From NCBI RefSeq assembly GCF_022870885.1, contig NZ_CP091509.1:1612001-1676000 (forward strand): 64,000 bases of DNA, read 5' to 3'. Both the position numbers and the translations under genes were made by a program. The notes below the pieces were generated by a model, which was not told the origin of the DNA, ran no database searches, and worked only from the letters and a program-made list of their open reading frames with translations. Source of the DNA: Neisseria dumasiana. GTDB taxonomy: Bacteria; Pseudomonadota; Gammaproteobacteria; Burkholderiales; Neisseriaceae. Of the stretch, positions 50,013 through 59,833 are shown in pieces (positions within the stretch are counted from its first letter, which is position 1; the number at the start of each line of letters is the position of its first letter).

Positions 50013-52661
50013 ATGTCAGACATCAGCCGCAGCGTATTATTTGGTAAGTTGAATACTACCTTATACAAAACTCTGGAAAATGCCTACACATTCTGCCGCC
50101 TTCGGGAAAACAGCTATGTCGAGCTGGTGCACTGGCTCCATTCCCTGCTGCAAACCGAAAAAACCGACATTTTCTGCCTGATAAACCGTTTCAATTTAGA
50201 CGAAGCGAAAGTACGCAAAGACGTATTGGCCGCCGTGGAAAAACTGCCTGCCGGTGCCACTGCCGTTATCGATTTTTCCGAACATATCCAAACCCTTGTC
50301 GAACAAACTTGGACATACAGCTCGCTGAAATTCGGCACCGACAAAATCCGCACGGCGCATATTTTCTACACCATGCTGCAAAATAAAACTTTGCAGGGCA
50401 TCTTGGCCAACATTTCATCGGAATTCCTCAAAATCAAACCCGAAACGCTGGCAGACGACATCATCGCCATTACCGCCGGTTCGGAAGAAAATCTCGATGC
50501 CGCTAAAAACGCCTTGTCTTCGGAACCTACCGCCACCCATAAAGAAAGCGCGTTGGCCAAATACGGCAGCAACCTTACCGAAAAAGCCAAAAACGGCGAA
50601 ATAGACCCGCTAACAGGCCGTGATGCCGAAATCAGACAAATCATCGACATCCTGATGCGCCGCCGCCAAAACAATCCGATTCTCACGGGCGAAGCCGGTG
50701 TCGGCAAAACCGCCGTGGTCGAAGCATTGGCCTTGCGCTTGGCCGCAGGCGACGTGCCGCCCGGATTGCAAGACGTGCAGTTAATCCTGCTGGACATCGG
50801 CCTGCTCAAAGCCGGTGCCAGCATCAGCGGCGAATTTGAATCGCGGCTCAGAGCGGTGATGGACGAAGTCGAATCCAGCCCCACGCCGATTGTGCTGTTT
50901 ATTGACGAAATCCACACCTTAATCGGTGCGGGCGGTGCAGCCGGCACGGGCGATGCCGCCAACCTGCTCAAACCCGCTTTGGCCCGCGGCAAACTGCGCA
51001 CCATCGGCGCAACAACATGGGCGGAACACAAAAAATATTTTGAAAAAGACCCCGCCCTCACCCGCCGTTTCCAAGTCGTGCAGGTAGACGAACCCGATGA
51101 AGAAAAAGCCGTCAACATGCTCAGAGCGTTGAACGCCTCACTGGAAGAACACCACAATGTGATTATTCTCGACGAAGCGATTCAGGCGGCCGTGAAACTC
51201 TCCCACCGCTATATTCCCGCACGCCAACTGCCCGATAAAGCCGTCGGCCTGATCGATACCGCCTGCGCGCGCGTTGCCGTCAGCCAGCACGCCGTACCGG
51301 GCAGCATCGAGTATCTGCAAAAAAAATCCGAAGCATTAAAGCTCGAACAAGCCAATCTGGAACGTGAGAAAAAACTCAGTTTCGATTCCGAAGAACGGAT
51401 GGCGAATATCGGCAAAGAACTGGCTGAAGTTGAAGGCCGTCTGAAAGAATTGGAAGAAAGATGGCAAACAGAAACCGGCTTGGTTACCGAGCTGTTGGCC
51501 GTACGCGAACAAATCATGCAGGTGGGGCAAGAAACCGCCGATGATGAAAGCGAGCAGTTGTACGCACACCAAAAAGAACTGGTCGATAAACTGAAAGAAC
51601 TGCAAGGTATCCAACCGCTGGTGATGCCGTTGGTCAATAGCCGCACGATTGCCGACGTGGTGGCCGACTGGACAGGCATTCCCGTCGGCAAAATGATGAA
51701 AGACGAAGTCGAGGCCGTATTGCAACTGGCCGATACTTTAAACAAACGCATCATCGGCCAACGCCACGGCTTGGATGCGATTGCCCGCCGCATTCAAACC
51801 TCGCGCGCCAATCTCGACAACCCCGACAAACCCATCGGCGTTTTCATGCTGGCCGGCCCTTCCGGTGTGGGTAAAACCGAAACCGCGCTGGCTCTGGCCG
51901 ACACCCTGTACGGCGGCGAGCAAAACGTGATTACCATCAACATGAGCGAATATCAGGAAGCGCACACCGTATCCACCCTGAAAGGCGCACCGCCGGGATA
52001 TGTCGGTTACGGCGAAGGCGGCGTACTGACCGAAGCCGTGCGCCGCAAACCGTATAGCGTTATCCTGCTCGACGAAGTGGAAAAAGCGCACCCCGACGTG
52101 CATGAAATCTTTTTCCAAGTATTCGATAAAGGCTGGATGGAAGACGGCGAAGGCCGCTACATCGACTTCAAAAACACCATCATCATCCTCACCACCAACG
52201 TCGGTACGGATTTGATTATGGACATGTGCGACGACCCCGACATGCTGCCGACTCCGGAAGGCTTGGCCAAAGCCTTGCGCACGCCCATGCTGAAAGTTTT
52301 CCCCGCCGCCCTGCTGGGCCGCATGCAGGTTATCCCCTACTATCCGCTATCCGACGATATGCTCGCGAAAATCGTCGAGTTGCAATTGGGCCGCATCGTG
52401 AAACGGATCAAAGACAACCACAACATTGACCTCACTTACTCGCCCGAAGTGCTGAAGCTGATTACCTCGCGCTGCACCGAAATCGAATCGGGCGGCCGCA
52501 TGATCGATGCGATTCTCACCAATACCGTTCTGCCGCAAATCAGCCGCGAACTGCTCACTTGTGCAACGCAAGGCAAACAGGTTTCGGCGGTGAGCATCGG
52601 CGTGAAAGACCATGACTTTATATACAAATATAAATTCAAGAAAAAAGATAATGTTAAGTAA
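50013..52661 (+). CDS. tssH: type VI sheath-disassembly ATPase TssH (ClpV)
   Basis: An 882-residue AAA+ unfoldase. The N-domain (about 1-155) recognises contracted sheath. The first ATPase domain has GEAGVGKT (about 227-234) and LFIDEIHTLIGAGG; a coiled-coil middle region follows (about 430-520). The second ATPase domain has GPSGVGKTE (about 615-623) and VILLDEVEKAHPDV. It pulls TssC out of the used sheath for recycling. Normal family length; no ClpP-binding loop is expected in this group. The next gene starts about 160 bases later after an AT-rich gap. Confidence 0.96.
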   Translation: MSDISRSVLFGKLNTTLYKTLENAYTFCRLRENSYVELVHWLHSLLQTEKTDIFCLINRFNLDEAKVRKDVLAAVEKLPAGATAVIDFSEHIQTLVEQTWTYSSLKFGTDKIRTAHIFYTMLQNKTLQGILANISSEFLKIKPETLADDIIAITAGSEENLDAAKNALSSEPTATHKESALAKYGSNLTEKAKNGEIDPLTGRDAEIRQIIDILMRRRQNNPILTGEAGVGKTAVVEALALRLAAGDVPPGLQDVQLILLDIGLLKAGASISGEFESRLRAVMDEVESSPTPIVLFIDEIHTLIGAGGAAGTGDAANLLKPALARGKLRTIGATTWAEHKKYFEKDPALTRRFQVVQVDEPDEEKAVNMLRALNASLEEHHNVIILDEAIQAAVKLSHRYIPARQLPDKAVGLIDTACARVAVSQHAVPGSIEYLQKKSEALKLEQANLEREKKLSFDSEERMANIGKELAEVEGRLKELEERWQTETGLVTELLAVREQIMQVGQETADDESEQLYAHQKELVDKLKELQGIQPLVMPLVNSRTIADVVADWTGIPVGKMMKDEVEAVLQLADTLNKRIIGQRHGLDAIARRIQTSRANLDNPDKPIGVFMLAGPSGVGKTETALALADTLYGGEQNVITINMSEYQEAHTVSTLKGAPPGYVGYGEGGVLTEAVRRKPYSVILLDEVEKAHPDVHEIFFQVFDKGWMEDGEGRYIDFKNTIIILTTNVGTDLIMDMCDDPDMLPTPEGLAKALRTPMLKVFPAALLGRMQVIPYYPLSDDMLAKIVELQLGRIVKRIKDNHNIDLTYSPEVLKLITSRCTEIESGGRMIDAILTNTVLPQISRELLTCATQGKQVSAVSIGVKDHDFIYKYKFKKKDNVK

Positions 52662-52818
52662 AAAGAAAAAACTAAAATATGTTTAGCCTTTCTAACACTT
52701 AATGCTTACAATTTGCACGATGTAAATACAAGTTATCAAACGGCATAATATATAAATGATGAGATTTATTGCATGATAAATAATGTAATAAATTACCAAC
52801 CAAGATTAGGCACTTAAA

Positions 52819-53445
52819 ATGCATAAAAAATTAATGAAATATACATTATTCTTGGCAATACCTTTAGTATTGAGCGCATGTGCTTCCAATCATAAACCGC
52901 CGAAAGAATCCGATGAAAGCGGTGAAAAGATTGATGTCCAAATCCTTGTTTCGCCTGATGTAAATCCCGATTTGGTCGGCCGCCCCTCACCTATCCGCTT
53001 GGATTTATATCAATTGTCTTCCGATGGCGAATTTAAGAAAGCAAACTATTTCGAGCTTACCAACAATGCCAAAGAGAATTTAGGCGATAAATTAATCCAG
53101 CAAAACCAATTCATGCTGCACCCGGATACGGTTACGATATTGCCGATAAAAATGGATTCCCACCTGAAATATTTAGGTGTGGTAGCCAGTTATCGCGATT
53201 TGGATAACAGTCAATGGCAACTGATACTGTTGAAACAGAAAAAACGCTGGTATCAATTCGGCAAACATTATTTCTATTTAAATCTCGGCAAAAACAAATT
53301 AAGCCAATTGTCAAAGGCTGAAATGAGAAACATGCTTCAAGAATACAAAGAACGGCACCCCGACAATAAACGCATTAAAGAAAGCGGCAAAGTCCGCAAA
53401 CACGACAGCGACCTTAGTAAAGGCGTTTTCCGTGAAGAAAAATAA
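52819..53445 (+). CDS. tssJ: type VI outer membrane lipoprotein TssJ
   Basis: A 208-residue lipoprotein. Residues 1-20 are a signal peptide ending in the lipobox LVLSAC, with the lipidated Cys at 21. The mature part has the TssJ beta-sandwich (RPSPIRLDLYQLSSDGEFKK, then LKYLGVVASYRDLDNSQWQL). An extra basic tail of about 40 residues (HPDNKRIKESGKVRKHDSDL) is unusual. It anchors the membrane complex by binding the periplasmic end of TssM. It is encoded just before tssK, tssL and tssM. Confidence 0.9.
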   Translation: MHKKLMKYTLFLAIPLVLSACASNHKPPKESDESGEKIDVQILVSPDVNPDLVGRPSPIRLDLYQLSSDGEFKKANYFELTNNAKENLGDKLIQQNQFMLHPDTVTILPIKMDSHLKYLGVVASYRDLDNSQWQLILLKQKKRWYQFGKHYFYLNLGKNKLSQLSKAEMRNMLQEYKERHPDNKRIKESGKVRKHDSDLSKGVFREEK

Positions 53446-53486
53446 AAAATAATAACTTTAATATTAATCAGATTTAGGTTGAAAAC

Positions 53487-54830
53487 ATGGCGATAGAAGC
53501 AAAAGTAGTCTGGTCAGAAGGGATATTCATTACCCCCCAGCATTTCCAACAGTTCGAACGTTACATAGAATCCGGTTTACGTCAATTAGCCGTTTCCCGT
53601 GAAGGCTATTTTTGGGGATTTTCTTCACTGGTTTTGGATTCAGACGGCCTCAAGCGCGGGGTAATCGGTATTCGTGAGGCTGAAGGCGTTTTTCCCGACG
53701 GCTCGGCATTTTTGCTTTCTCAAAAACAACTCGAAAATCTCAGCTTACAAGTTCCTGCCAATATCAAGGACACCAAAATCTGTTTGGCTGTTAACTTGCC
53801 CTCTTCTGTAAATAATGAGATTGGCTTTCCGGATCAAGATTCAACTGCCTCCCACCGCTATAAAGCATTTGATAAAACACTTGCAGATACCACCAATACC
53901 GAATTAGACGGCCGCCAAGTTACGTTGGCAGAACTTAACCCCATGCTGGTTTTAGAAAGCGATGTTACCAGCGGACAAACTGCCCTCCCCATAGCGATTA
54001 TCCATTCCAGCTCGGCAGACTTCGAGGTGGTCTTAGACGAATCTTATATCCCGCCCTGTCTCGGCAGCCAAAAGCAACTGCATTTAAAGGCTTATATTTC
54101 AGAGATATACGGCCTGCTGATGCAGAAAAGCAATAGCTTGGCCAATGCTGTAAATGATCCCAATACCGGGGGCTCAGTTGAAGTGATGGATTTTATGATG
54201 CTGCAAACCATCAACAGATATTTGGCCTATTTACACCATGAAAATGAAGGTGCCCGCCAAACCCATCCGGAACAGTTATTCGTTAATCTGTCGAAGTTGT
54301 GTGCCGATTTGATGACTTTCTTACCTGCCCGCAAAGTGGGCGAAATTCCTGTGTATCAGCACAACGACTTGGCCTCATGCTTCGGCAAATTATTTTTCAA
54401 TCTGCGTAAATCACTTTCTATCGTGCTTGAACAAAGAGCGATCAGAATTCCTCTCGATATGCGCGACGAGGCAACGCACGTTGCGCAAACGCCTGATCAA
54501 AGCCTGCTGGATAAAGCTTCATTCGTTCTCGCCATCAAAGCCGATATGCCGAACGAAGCATTGCGCCAAAAAATTCCTAGCGTAGTGAAGATAGGCACTG
54601 TGGAAAAAGTAAAAGAATTGGTCGCCTACCACCTGCCCGGAATCAGAGTACACGCCTTATCCGTTGCACCGAGAGAATTGCCCTATCATAGCGGCTATGT
54701 TTATTTCGAGTTGGATAAAAAACACGAGATGTGGGACATGTTTGACACTTCTTCAGGCATGGCCTTCCATTTAGCCGGTAATTTTCCGAATTTAGATGTT
54801 GAATTTTGGGCAATTAAGTCTTTGAGTTAA
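53487..54830 (+). CDS. tssK: type VI baseplate protein TssK
   Basis: A 447-residue protein with the TssK opening KVVWSEGIFITPQHFQQFER and a C-terminal part with VAPRELPYHSGYVYFELDKK. It links baseplate wedges to the cytoplasmic parts of TssL and TssM. The length is normal. An uptake-like core (GATTCAGACGGCCTC, around 53638) lies within the reading frame. tssL follows after 24 bases. Confidence 0.95.
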   Translation: MAIEAKVVWSEGIFITPQHFQQFERYIESGLRQLAVSREGYFWGFSSLVLDSDGLKRGVIGIREAEGVFPDGSAFLLSQKQLENLSLQVPANIKDTKICLAVNLPSSVNNEIGFPDQDSTASHRYKAFDKTLADTTNTELDGRQVTLAELNPMLVLESDVTSGQTALPIAIIHSSSADFEVVLDESYIPPCLGSQKQLHLKAYISEIYGLLMQKSNSLANAVNDPNTGGSVEVMDFMMLQTINRYLAYLHHENEGARQTHPEQLFVNLSKLCADLMTFLPARKVGEIPVYQHNDLASCFGKLFFNLRKSLSIVLEQRAIRIPLDMRDEATHVAQTPDQSLLDKASFVLAIKADMPNEALRQKIPSVVKIGTVEKVKELVAYHLPGIRVHALSVAPRELPYHSGYVYFELDKKHEMWDMFDTSSGMAFHLAGNFPNLDVEFWAIKSLS

Positions 54831-54854
54831 TTTGGTTTAATTTGGAATTTCATT

Positions 54855-56120
54855 ATGAATAACCAGAATAATGCAGCACATAGCGCAGTAAATATCTACA
54901 ACCCCTTGATTGAAGCTGCCAAACCCGTTTTTATCTTGGTGAATGCCATGCAGCAAACCACCAGTCAACTGTCTACCGACAGCTTGATTAATAAGTTTTC
55001 TCTTTTAATCAATAACTTTGAAGAGAATGCTGAGAAAAACGGAGCGAAATACGATGCTATTCAAGCTGCGAAATACTGCTTGTGTACCTTCGTAGACGAA
55101 TTGGCCGTCCGTGCAGGCTGGGCAGATGAAACGTGGTCGAAAAACAGCCTGCTGGTGTCTTTTTACGATGAAACATGGGGCGGCGAGCGCTTTTTTGAAA
55201 TTATTCAAAATTTGAAGCAAGACCCTGATAAAAACATTGATTTATTGGAATTTATGTATTTGTGCCTGCAATTCGGCTACAAAGGCAAATACCAAGTTTT
55301 AAACAGCGGCGAGCTGGAAATCGACAAAATCAAAAGAGACTTGCTCGCTTTGATCCACAGCAAACGGCCGGATCAAACCGTTAATCTATTCAAGCATGAT
55401 CCGATTGTTACCCATACTATCCAGCGGAAACAACGGCTTACCATTCCTTTATGGGTGGTAGGCGTATTAGGCGCTGTTGCTTTGGGAATAGGCTATTTCG
55501 CGATGCAATGGTCGCTGGGCGATGACTTCGATACAGCCAGCACAAAGGTAAACAGCCTTAAGCTTCCCGCTGTCGCACCTAAACAGCAAGAAACCAGAAA
55601 TACCATCCGTCTGCGGCCTTTACTGGAAAACGAAATTGCCAGAAAACTGGTTTCTGTTGAAGATTCTCAAGACAGAAGCACGGTAACCATTTTAGGCGAC
55701 GGTTTGTTTGAATCCGGTTCCGCACAGATTCAAGACCAATACTACCCCGTTTTGGCAACGGTCGGTCAGGCTTTGGACAGCGTCGAGGGGCAAATTGTCG
55801 TTACAGGCTATACCGATGACAAGCCTATCCAAAGTTTGACCTTCCCGTCTAACTGGCATCTTTCTCAAGGTCGGGCTGATGCGGTAAAAGAAATTCTCTT
55901 AACTTACGTTAAAAACGGCGGAACGCGTATCCGTTCGGAAGGACGCGGTTCGACCAACCCTGTTGTACCGAATGATACGGTGGAAAACAGAGCCAAAAAC
56001 CGACGGGTTGAAATCACCCTGTTCACGACCGGCAGCGGCCCCAAATTGGGCAGCGCAGTGGAAGTACAAACCGACGCTCCGACTGCCCAACCGAGCAGCG
56101 GTGTCAGTGCAGGTCAATAA
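54855..56120 (+). CDS. tssL: type VI inner membrane protein TssL with OmpA-like domain
   Basis: A 421-residue protein. The cytoplasmic DotU/TssL domain (about 20-185) has CLCTFVDELAVRAGW and TWGGERFFEIIQNLKQDPDK. One membrane helix follows (about 199-219, LWVVGVLGAVALGIGYFAMQ). The periplasmic part (about 280-400) is an OmpA-like peptidoglycan-binding domain (LFESGSAQIQDQYYPVLATV, GYTDDKPIQS, and the final NRAKNRRVEITLF). This extended form can hold the machine in the cell wall without a separate TagL. Confidence 0.95.
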   Translation: MNNQNNAAHSAVNIYNPLIEAAKPVFILVNAMQQTTSQLSTDSLINKFSLLINNFEENAEKNGAKYDAIQAAKYCLCTFVDELAVRAGWADETWSKNSLLVSFYDETWGGERFFEIIQNLKQDPDKNIDLLEFMYLCLQFGYKGKYQVLNSGELEIDKIKRDLLALIHSKRPDQTVNLFKHDPIVTHTIQRKQRLTIPLWVVGVLGAVALGIGYFAMQWSLGDDFDTASTKVNSLKLPAVAPKQQETRNTIRLRPLLENEIARKLVSVEDSQDRSTVTILGDGLFESGSAQIQDQYYPVLATVGQALDSVEGQIVVTGYTDDKPIQSLTFPSNWHLSQGRADAVKEILLTYVKNGGTRIRSEGRGSTNPVVPNDTVENRAKNRRVEITLFTTGSGPKLGSAVEVQTDAPTAQPSSGVSAGQ

Positions 56121-56151
56121 TCTGAAATTGGATTGATACGGAAAAACAAAC

Positions 56152-59100
56152 ATGAAAAAAATTCTTTATTTTCTAGGTTCCCGTTCTTTATGGGTAATGT
56201 TGGGTATCGCCGGTCTGATTATATTGGTATGGTTTATCGGCCCGCTGATTTCAATAGGAGAAATCCGTCCTTTAGCGAGCAAATTCGTGCGCTTTGCCGT
56301 GTGCGCCGCCATTGTCGGTATCTGGTTCGCTAAAGCCGTATTCCGTCAATACCGCGAGTCGCGCCGGAATGCTGCATTACTTAAAGAAATCAAAGCTGCA
56401 CAAGAACCCATTTTGAAAAGTGCGAGCGATATCAGCTCTATGAGCCGCCAGTTTGCCGAAATGGACAAAGTGCTGAAAAACGCCAAGTTTTCCAAATCGA
56501 AAAACAGCTTATTGGCGAGATTGGAAGAAGGCCAATACCTTTACCAAATGCCGTGGTATGTCGTTTTAGGCGCAGCCGGCTCCGGTAAAACCACAGCTCT
56601 GAAACGCTCCGGCCTTAATTTCCCGCTGGAAAGCACTTTGGGAACGTCTGTCAGCGGCTTGGCGGGCACACGGGATTGCGATTGGTTTTTATCTGATGAA
56701 ATCGTATTGCTGGATACTGCCGGCAGACTGTCTCTACACGACAACCACAGCAATAAAGATTCCAGCGACTGGGAAGAATTTGTATCGTTGCTGAAGCGCT
56801 ACCGCCCAAAACAACCGATTAACGGTGTATTGGTTACCGTGGGTGTGGATGATTTATTAGGCGGTAAAACCAATATCACGGAAATATCGGCGGAGCTGCG
56901 CAAAAGAATCCACGAAATGCATACTAAATTAGGTATTCATTTCCCTGTCTATCTCATGATTACCAAACTGGATTTACTGCATGGCTTTGATAAATTCTTT
57001 GCTCATTTAACGGAAGAGCAAAGAAATCAATATTTAGGTATATCTCTGTCTGACACAGAAGGAATGGAAACGCCGATTGCCACCGCATCCAATGCCTTAT
57101 CGGAGATTGTGGATAAATTGCGCTCGTCTATGTTGGGTACCATCCATCAATTGGAATCTTCTGAAGACAAAGCTGCTGCTTTTGCTTTCCCTGAGGAGTT
57201 TGAACGTCTGAACCAAGCCGTGCTTTCCCTCTTTAAAGAGCTATCCAAATCTTCTAAATTTGAGCAACCGATTGCATGGAGAGGTGTTTACTTTTCAAGC
57301 GGTACTCAAACCGGGCAGCATCTCAATCCCATCTTGGAAGGTTTGCAAAGCGATTTCCAATTATCAAGAAAATACTTGGATTCGGAGAGAACCGCAGCTC
57401 AGACCTCTGATCGCAGCTTCTTCCTGAACAGATTGTTTTCCGACGTTATTCTCAGCGAAGCAAACTTAGCCGGGGAAAATAAATCTTGGTTCGTCAAAAA
57501 CCAAATGCTGTATTGGCTCGGCGTCGGCGCGATTGCGGCTACCGTAATTACCTGCTTGACCATGATGTTGAACAGCTACTCCAATAACCGTTCCTATTTG
57601 GAACAGGTCGGCAGCAAAGCAACGAAATTGGGCATGGATGCAAAAAAATATGCGGATGCGCCCGATTTGCTTAAAGCGGTAACGTTTGCAGAACACGTTA
57701 GAGACACCACCAGAAGCAGCGAAATTCCCGATCTCTCGTCCCCTCCCCTCGGCTACCGCATGGGTCTGTATCAAGGCGCTCAAATGGAGGACGTGGGTGA
57801 ATCTGCCTACCGCAGAATTCTCCAAGACAACGTAATGCCTTTAATCAGCTATAAGCTGGACGAGCTTCTGCGCACAACCAGCGGTTCAGACGGCATCAAT
57901 GGCTATAACGCTTTAAAAGCCTATCTGATGATGTTTAATAAAGAACATTTCGATGCGGCTTTTATGCAAAACTGGCTGATGTCTAATCTGTCTAAAGCAG
58001 AATCTTCAGGCATGAGCGAGCAGCAGAAAAAATCTGTCGAGAAAGCGTTAAACCAAATCCTTTCCAAGCAAAGCATCACGCCCAGCGTACCCTATGACGA
58101 AGCATTGGTAGAACGCCGCCGTCAGGAAATTGCCCAAAGGGATATTGCCACCATGGTATTGGAAGATACCGTGAATACGGTTGCCCGCTCAGGAAAAGAA
58201 GGGGTGACGCCTGTTTCCTTTTCCAGCATGGGCGGTGTGCAAAGCCACTTGTTGTTCCGTCGGAAAACAGGCGGGGCTTTAAAAGAACCGATTAACTTCA
58301 TCTATACCAAAGAGGCATACATCACCAAAGTATTACCTGCCATGGTTAAATCTGCGGAACAGTTTTTTAACGAAGATAACTGGGTGCTGGCTAATTACGC
58401 CTCTTTAAGCCAAAGCAAGGCTTCCGTTCTTTCCGATGCCCAGAGGCTCTATTTCAGCAACTACATCAGAGTATGGAATCATTATTTAGCCGACTTGTCA
58501 TTGGTTACGCCGAAATCATCGCGCGAGAGCATTCAGATTGCCAAACTGCTGTCTGAAAAAAATTCACCTTTGGCTAATATCATCAAAGGAATTAGCGATA
58601 ACACGACGCTAACCATTGATAATCGGGTTACAGAAAGAGCAGGCAGCAAAATTGCCGATTGGTTAAACAGAGCCGGCCTCTCCAAGCTTTTAAGTGCTGA
58701 AGGTGAAGCCAATGTGAAAAACGAATTGGCCGCTTTAAAACAGGCAACGCCTGTTGATGATGCTTTTGCAGACTTCCATATACTGACCGAAACCACAAAT
58801 GATCAGCCTCCCGCCATTAACGGCATTACCGAAGCCATCAACGATTTGTATGTTTATTTGGTTGCCGTTAACGTTGCGGTAGAAAAAGGGGTGGATCTGC
58901 CTCCCGACGATCCTTTTGTGAAATACAAGGCCGAAGTAAACCGACTGCCCTCACCTTTCCGCCAAATGCTGGACAATTTTTCTGAGATTATCTTGAAAAA
59001 TACCGATAAGATTGTTGATGAAAAACTCATGTCTACTTTGGAAAAACAATTGGCCACCTTAACCGACAGTTGCCAAGAAACCCGCCAACAGGGCTACCCT

Positions 59101-59709
59101 TTCGAAAGAGGGTCTGAAAACAATGTTGCCTTGGAAAGCTTTTCCAACATCTTCGGCCCCAACGGCACTTACAGCAAGTTTACCAACTTATCAGGCGAAG
59201 CCGCCGTATTGGCCCGTTCGGACAAACTGGAAACATTAACGGCCAAAAACAGCACATTTAAAGACCGCTTTTCGAAATTGGACGACATAGCGGCTATCCG
59301 GCAAGGCTATTTTGATAAGGGTTCGGAAACACCAACGTTTGATTTTTCGGTTAAGGTTTTGATTCTGGATGCTGCCTTGGAAAGCGTGAATATTTCATAT
59401 GACGGCAAAAGCTATGTATACAGCCACGGGCCTGTTAACCCTGCCACCTTTACTTGGCCGTCTAAAAATGAAAACGCTTTGGCCAAAATAGACGTCTCTT
59501 CCCCTCAAATCAACAGCTCAGGCATCAGCGCAACCGGGCCGTGGTCAATCTTCCGCCTGATTGAAAAAGGACAAATTGTCCGCCAAACAGGGAACACCAC
59601 CGTGGTTGAATACAACATCCAAGGCAAAAACGTTGTGGTTGAATTTACCACTTCTACTGCTTCGAACCCTTTTAATTTAAATAAATTAAGGAATTTTCAG
59701 TGCGTTTAA
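56152..59709 (+). CDS. tssM: type VI inner membrane protein TssM (IcmF)
   Basis: An 1185-residue protein. It has two N-terminal membrane helices within residues 1-65 and a cytoplasmic NTPase domain with an intact Walker A (LGAAGSGKTTALKRSG, about 140-155) and DCDWFLSDEIVLLDTAGRLS. A third membrane helix lies near 460-480. The large periplasmic part reaches TssJ. TssM forms the central channel of the membrane complex. The ATG is 31 bases past tssL. The following gap contains an uptake sequence, and then vgrG. Confidence 0.95.
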   Translation: MKKILYFLGSRSLWVMLGIAGLIILVWFIGPLISIGEIRPLASKFVRFAVCAAIVGIWFAKAVFRQYRESRRNAALLKEIKAAQEPILKSASDISSMSRQFAEMDKVLKNAKFSKSKNSLLARLEEGQYLYQMPWYVVLGAAGSGKTTALKRSGLNFPLESTLGTSVSGLAGTRDCDWFLSDEIVLLDTAGRLSLHDNHSNKDSSDWEEFVSLLKRYRPKQPINGVLVTVGVDDLLGGKTNITEISAELRKRIHEMHTKLGIHFPVYLMITKLDLLHGFDKFFAHLTEEQRNQYLGISLSDTEGMETPIATASNALSEIVDKLRSSMLGTIHQLESSEDKAAAFAFPEEFERLNQAVLSLFKELSKSSKFEQPIAWRGVYFSSGTQTGQHLNPILEGLQSDFQLSRKYLDSERTAAQTSDRSFFLNRLFSDVILSEANLAGENKSWFVKNQMLYWLGVGAIAATVITCLTMMLNSYSNNRSYLEQVGSKATKLGMDAKKYADAPDLLKAVTFAEHVRDTTRSSEIPDLSSPPLGYRMGLYQGAQMEDVGESAYRRILQDNVMPLISYKLDELLRTTSGSDGINGYNALKAYLMMFNKEHFDAAFMQNWLMSNLSKAESSGMSEQQKKSVEKALNQILSKQSITPSVPYDEALVERRRQEIAQRDIATMVLEDTVNTVARSGKEGVTPVSFSSMGGVQSHLLFRRKTGGALKEPINFIYTKEAYITKVLPAMVKSAEQFFNEDNWVLANYASLSQSKASVLSDAQRLYFSNYIRVWNHYLADLSLVTPKSSRESIQIAKLLSEKNSPLANIIKGISDNTTLTIDNRVTERAGSKIADWLNRAGLSKLLSAEGEANVKNELAALKQATPVDDAFADFHILTETTNDQPPAINGITEAINDLYVYLVAVNVAVEKGVDLPPDDPFVKYKAEVNRLPSPFRQMLDNFSEIILKNTDKIVDEKLMSTLEKQLATLTDSCQETRQQGYPFERGSENNVALESFSNIFGPNGTYSKFTNLSGEAAVLARSDKLETLTAKNSTFKDRFSKLDDIAAIRQGYFDKGSETPTFDFSVKVLILDAALESVNISYDGKSYVYSHGPVNPATFTWPSKNENALAKIDVSSPQINSSGISATGPWSIFRLIEKGQIVRQTGNTTVVEYNIQGKNVVVEFTTSTASNPFNLNKLRNFQCV

Positions 59710-59833
59710 GCGTCTAACAGGGATGTAATCAGGCCGTCTGAAATAATACATTCCGAAATGTTACCGACCCAAACCGGAAAATGATTAAAAATAACGGAAT
59801 GTTGGTTTTAATGTGAATAAGGAATTTCCCGAA

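Noticed and set aside
52662..52818. AT-rich gap between tssH and tssJ checked for a promoter or small RNA
   Set aside because: TATA-like stretches are present, but no properly spaced -35/-10 pair or hairpin could be defended.
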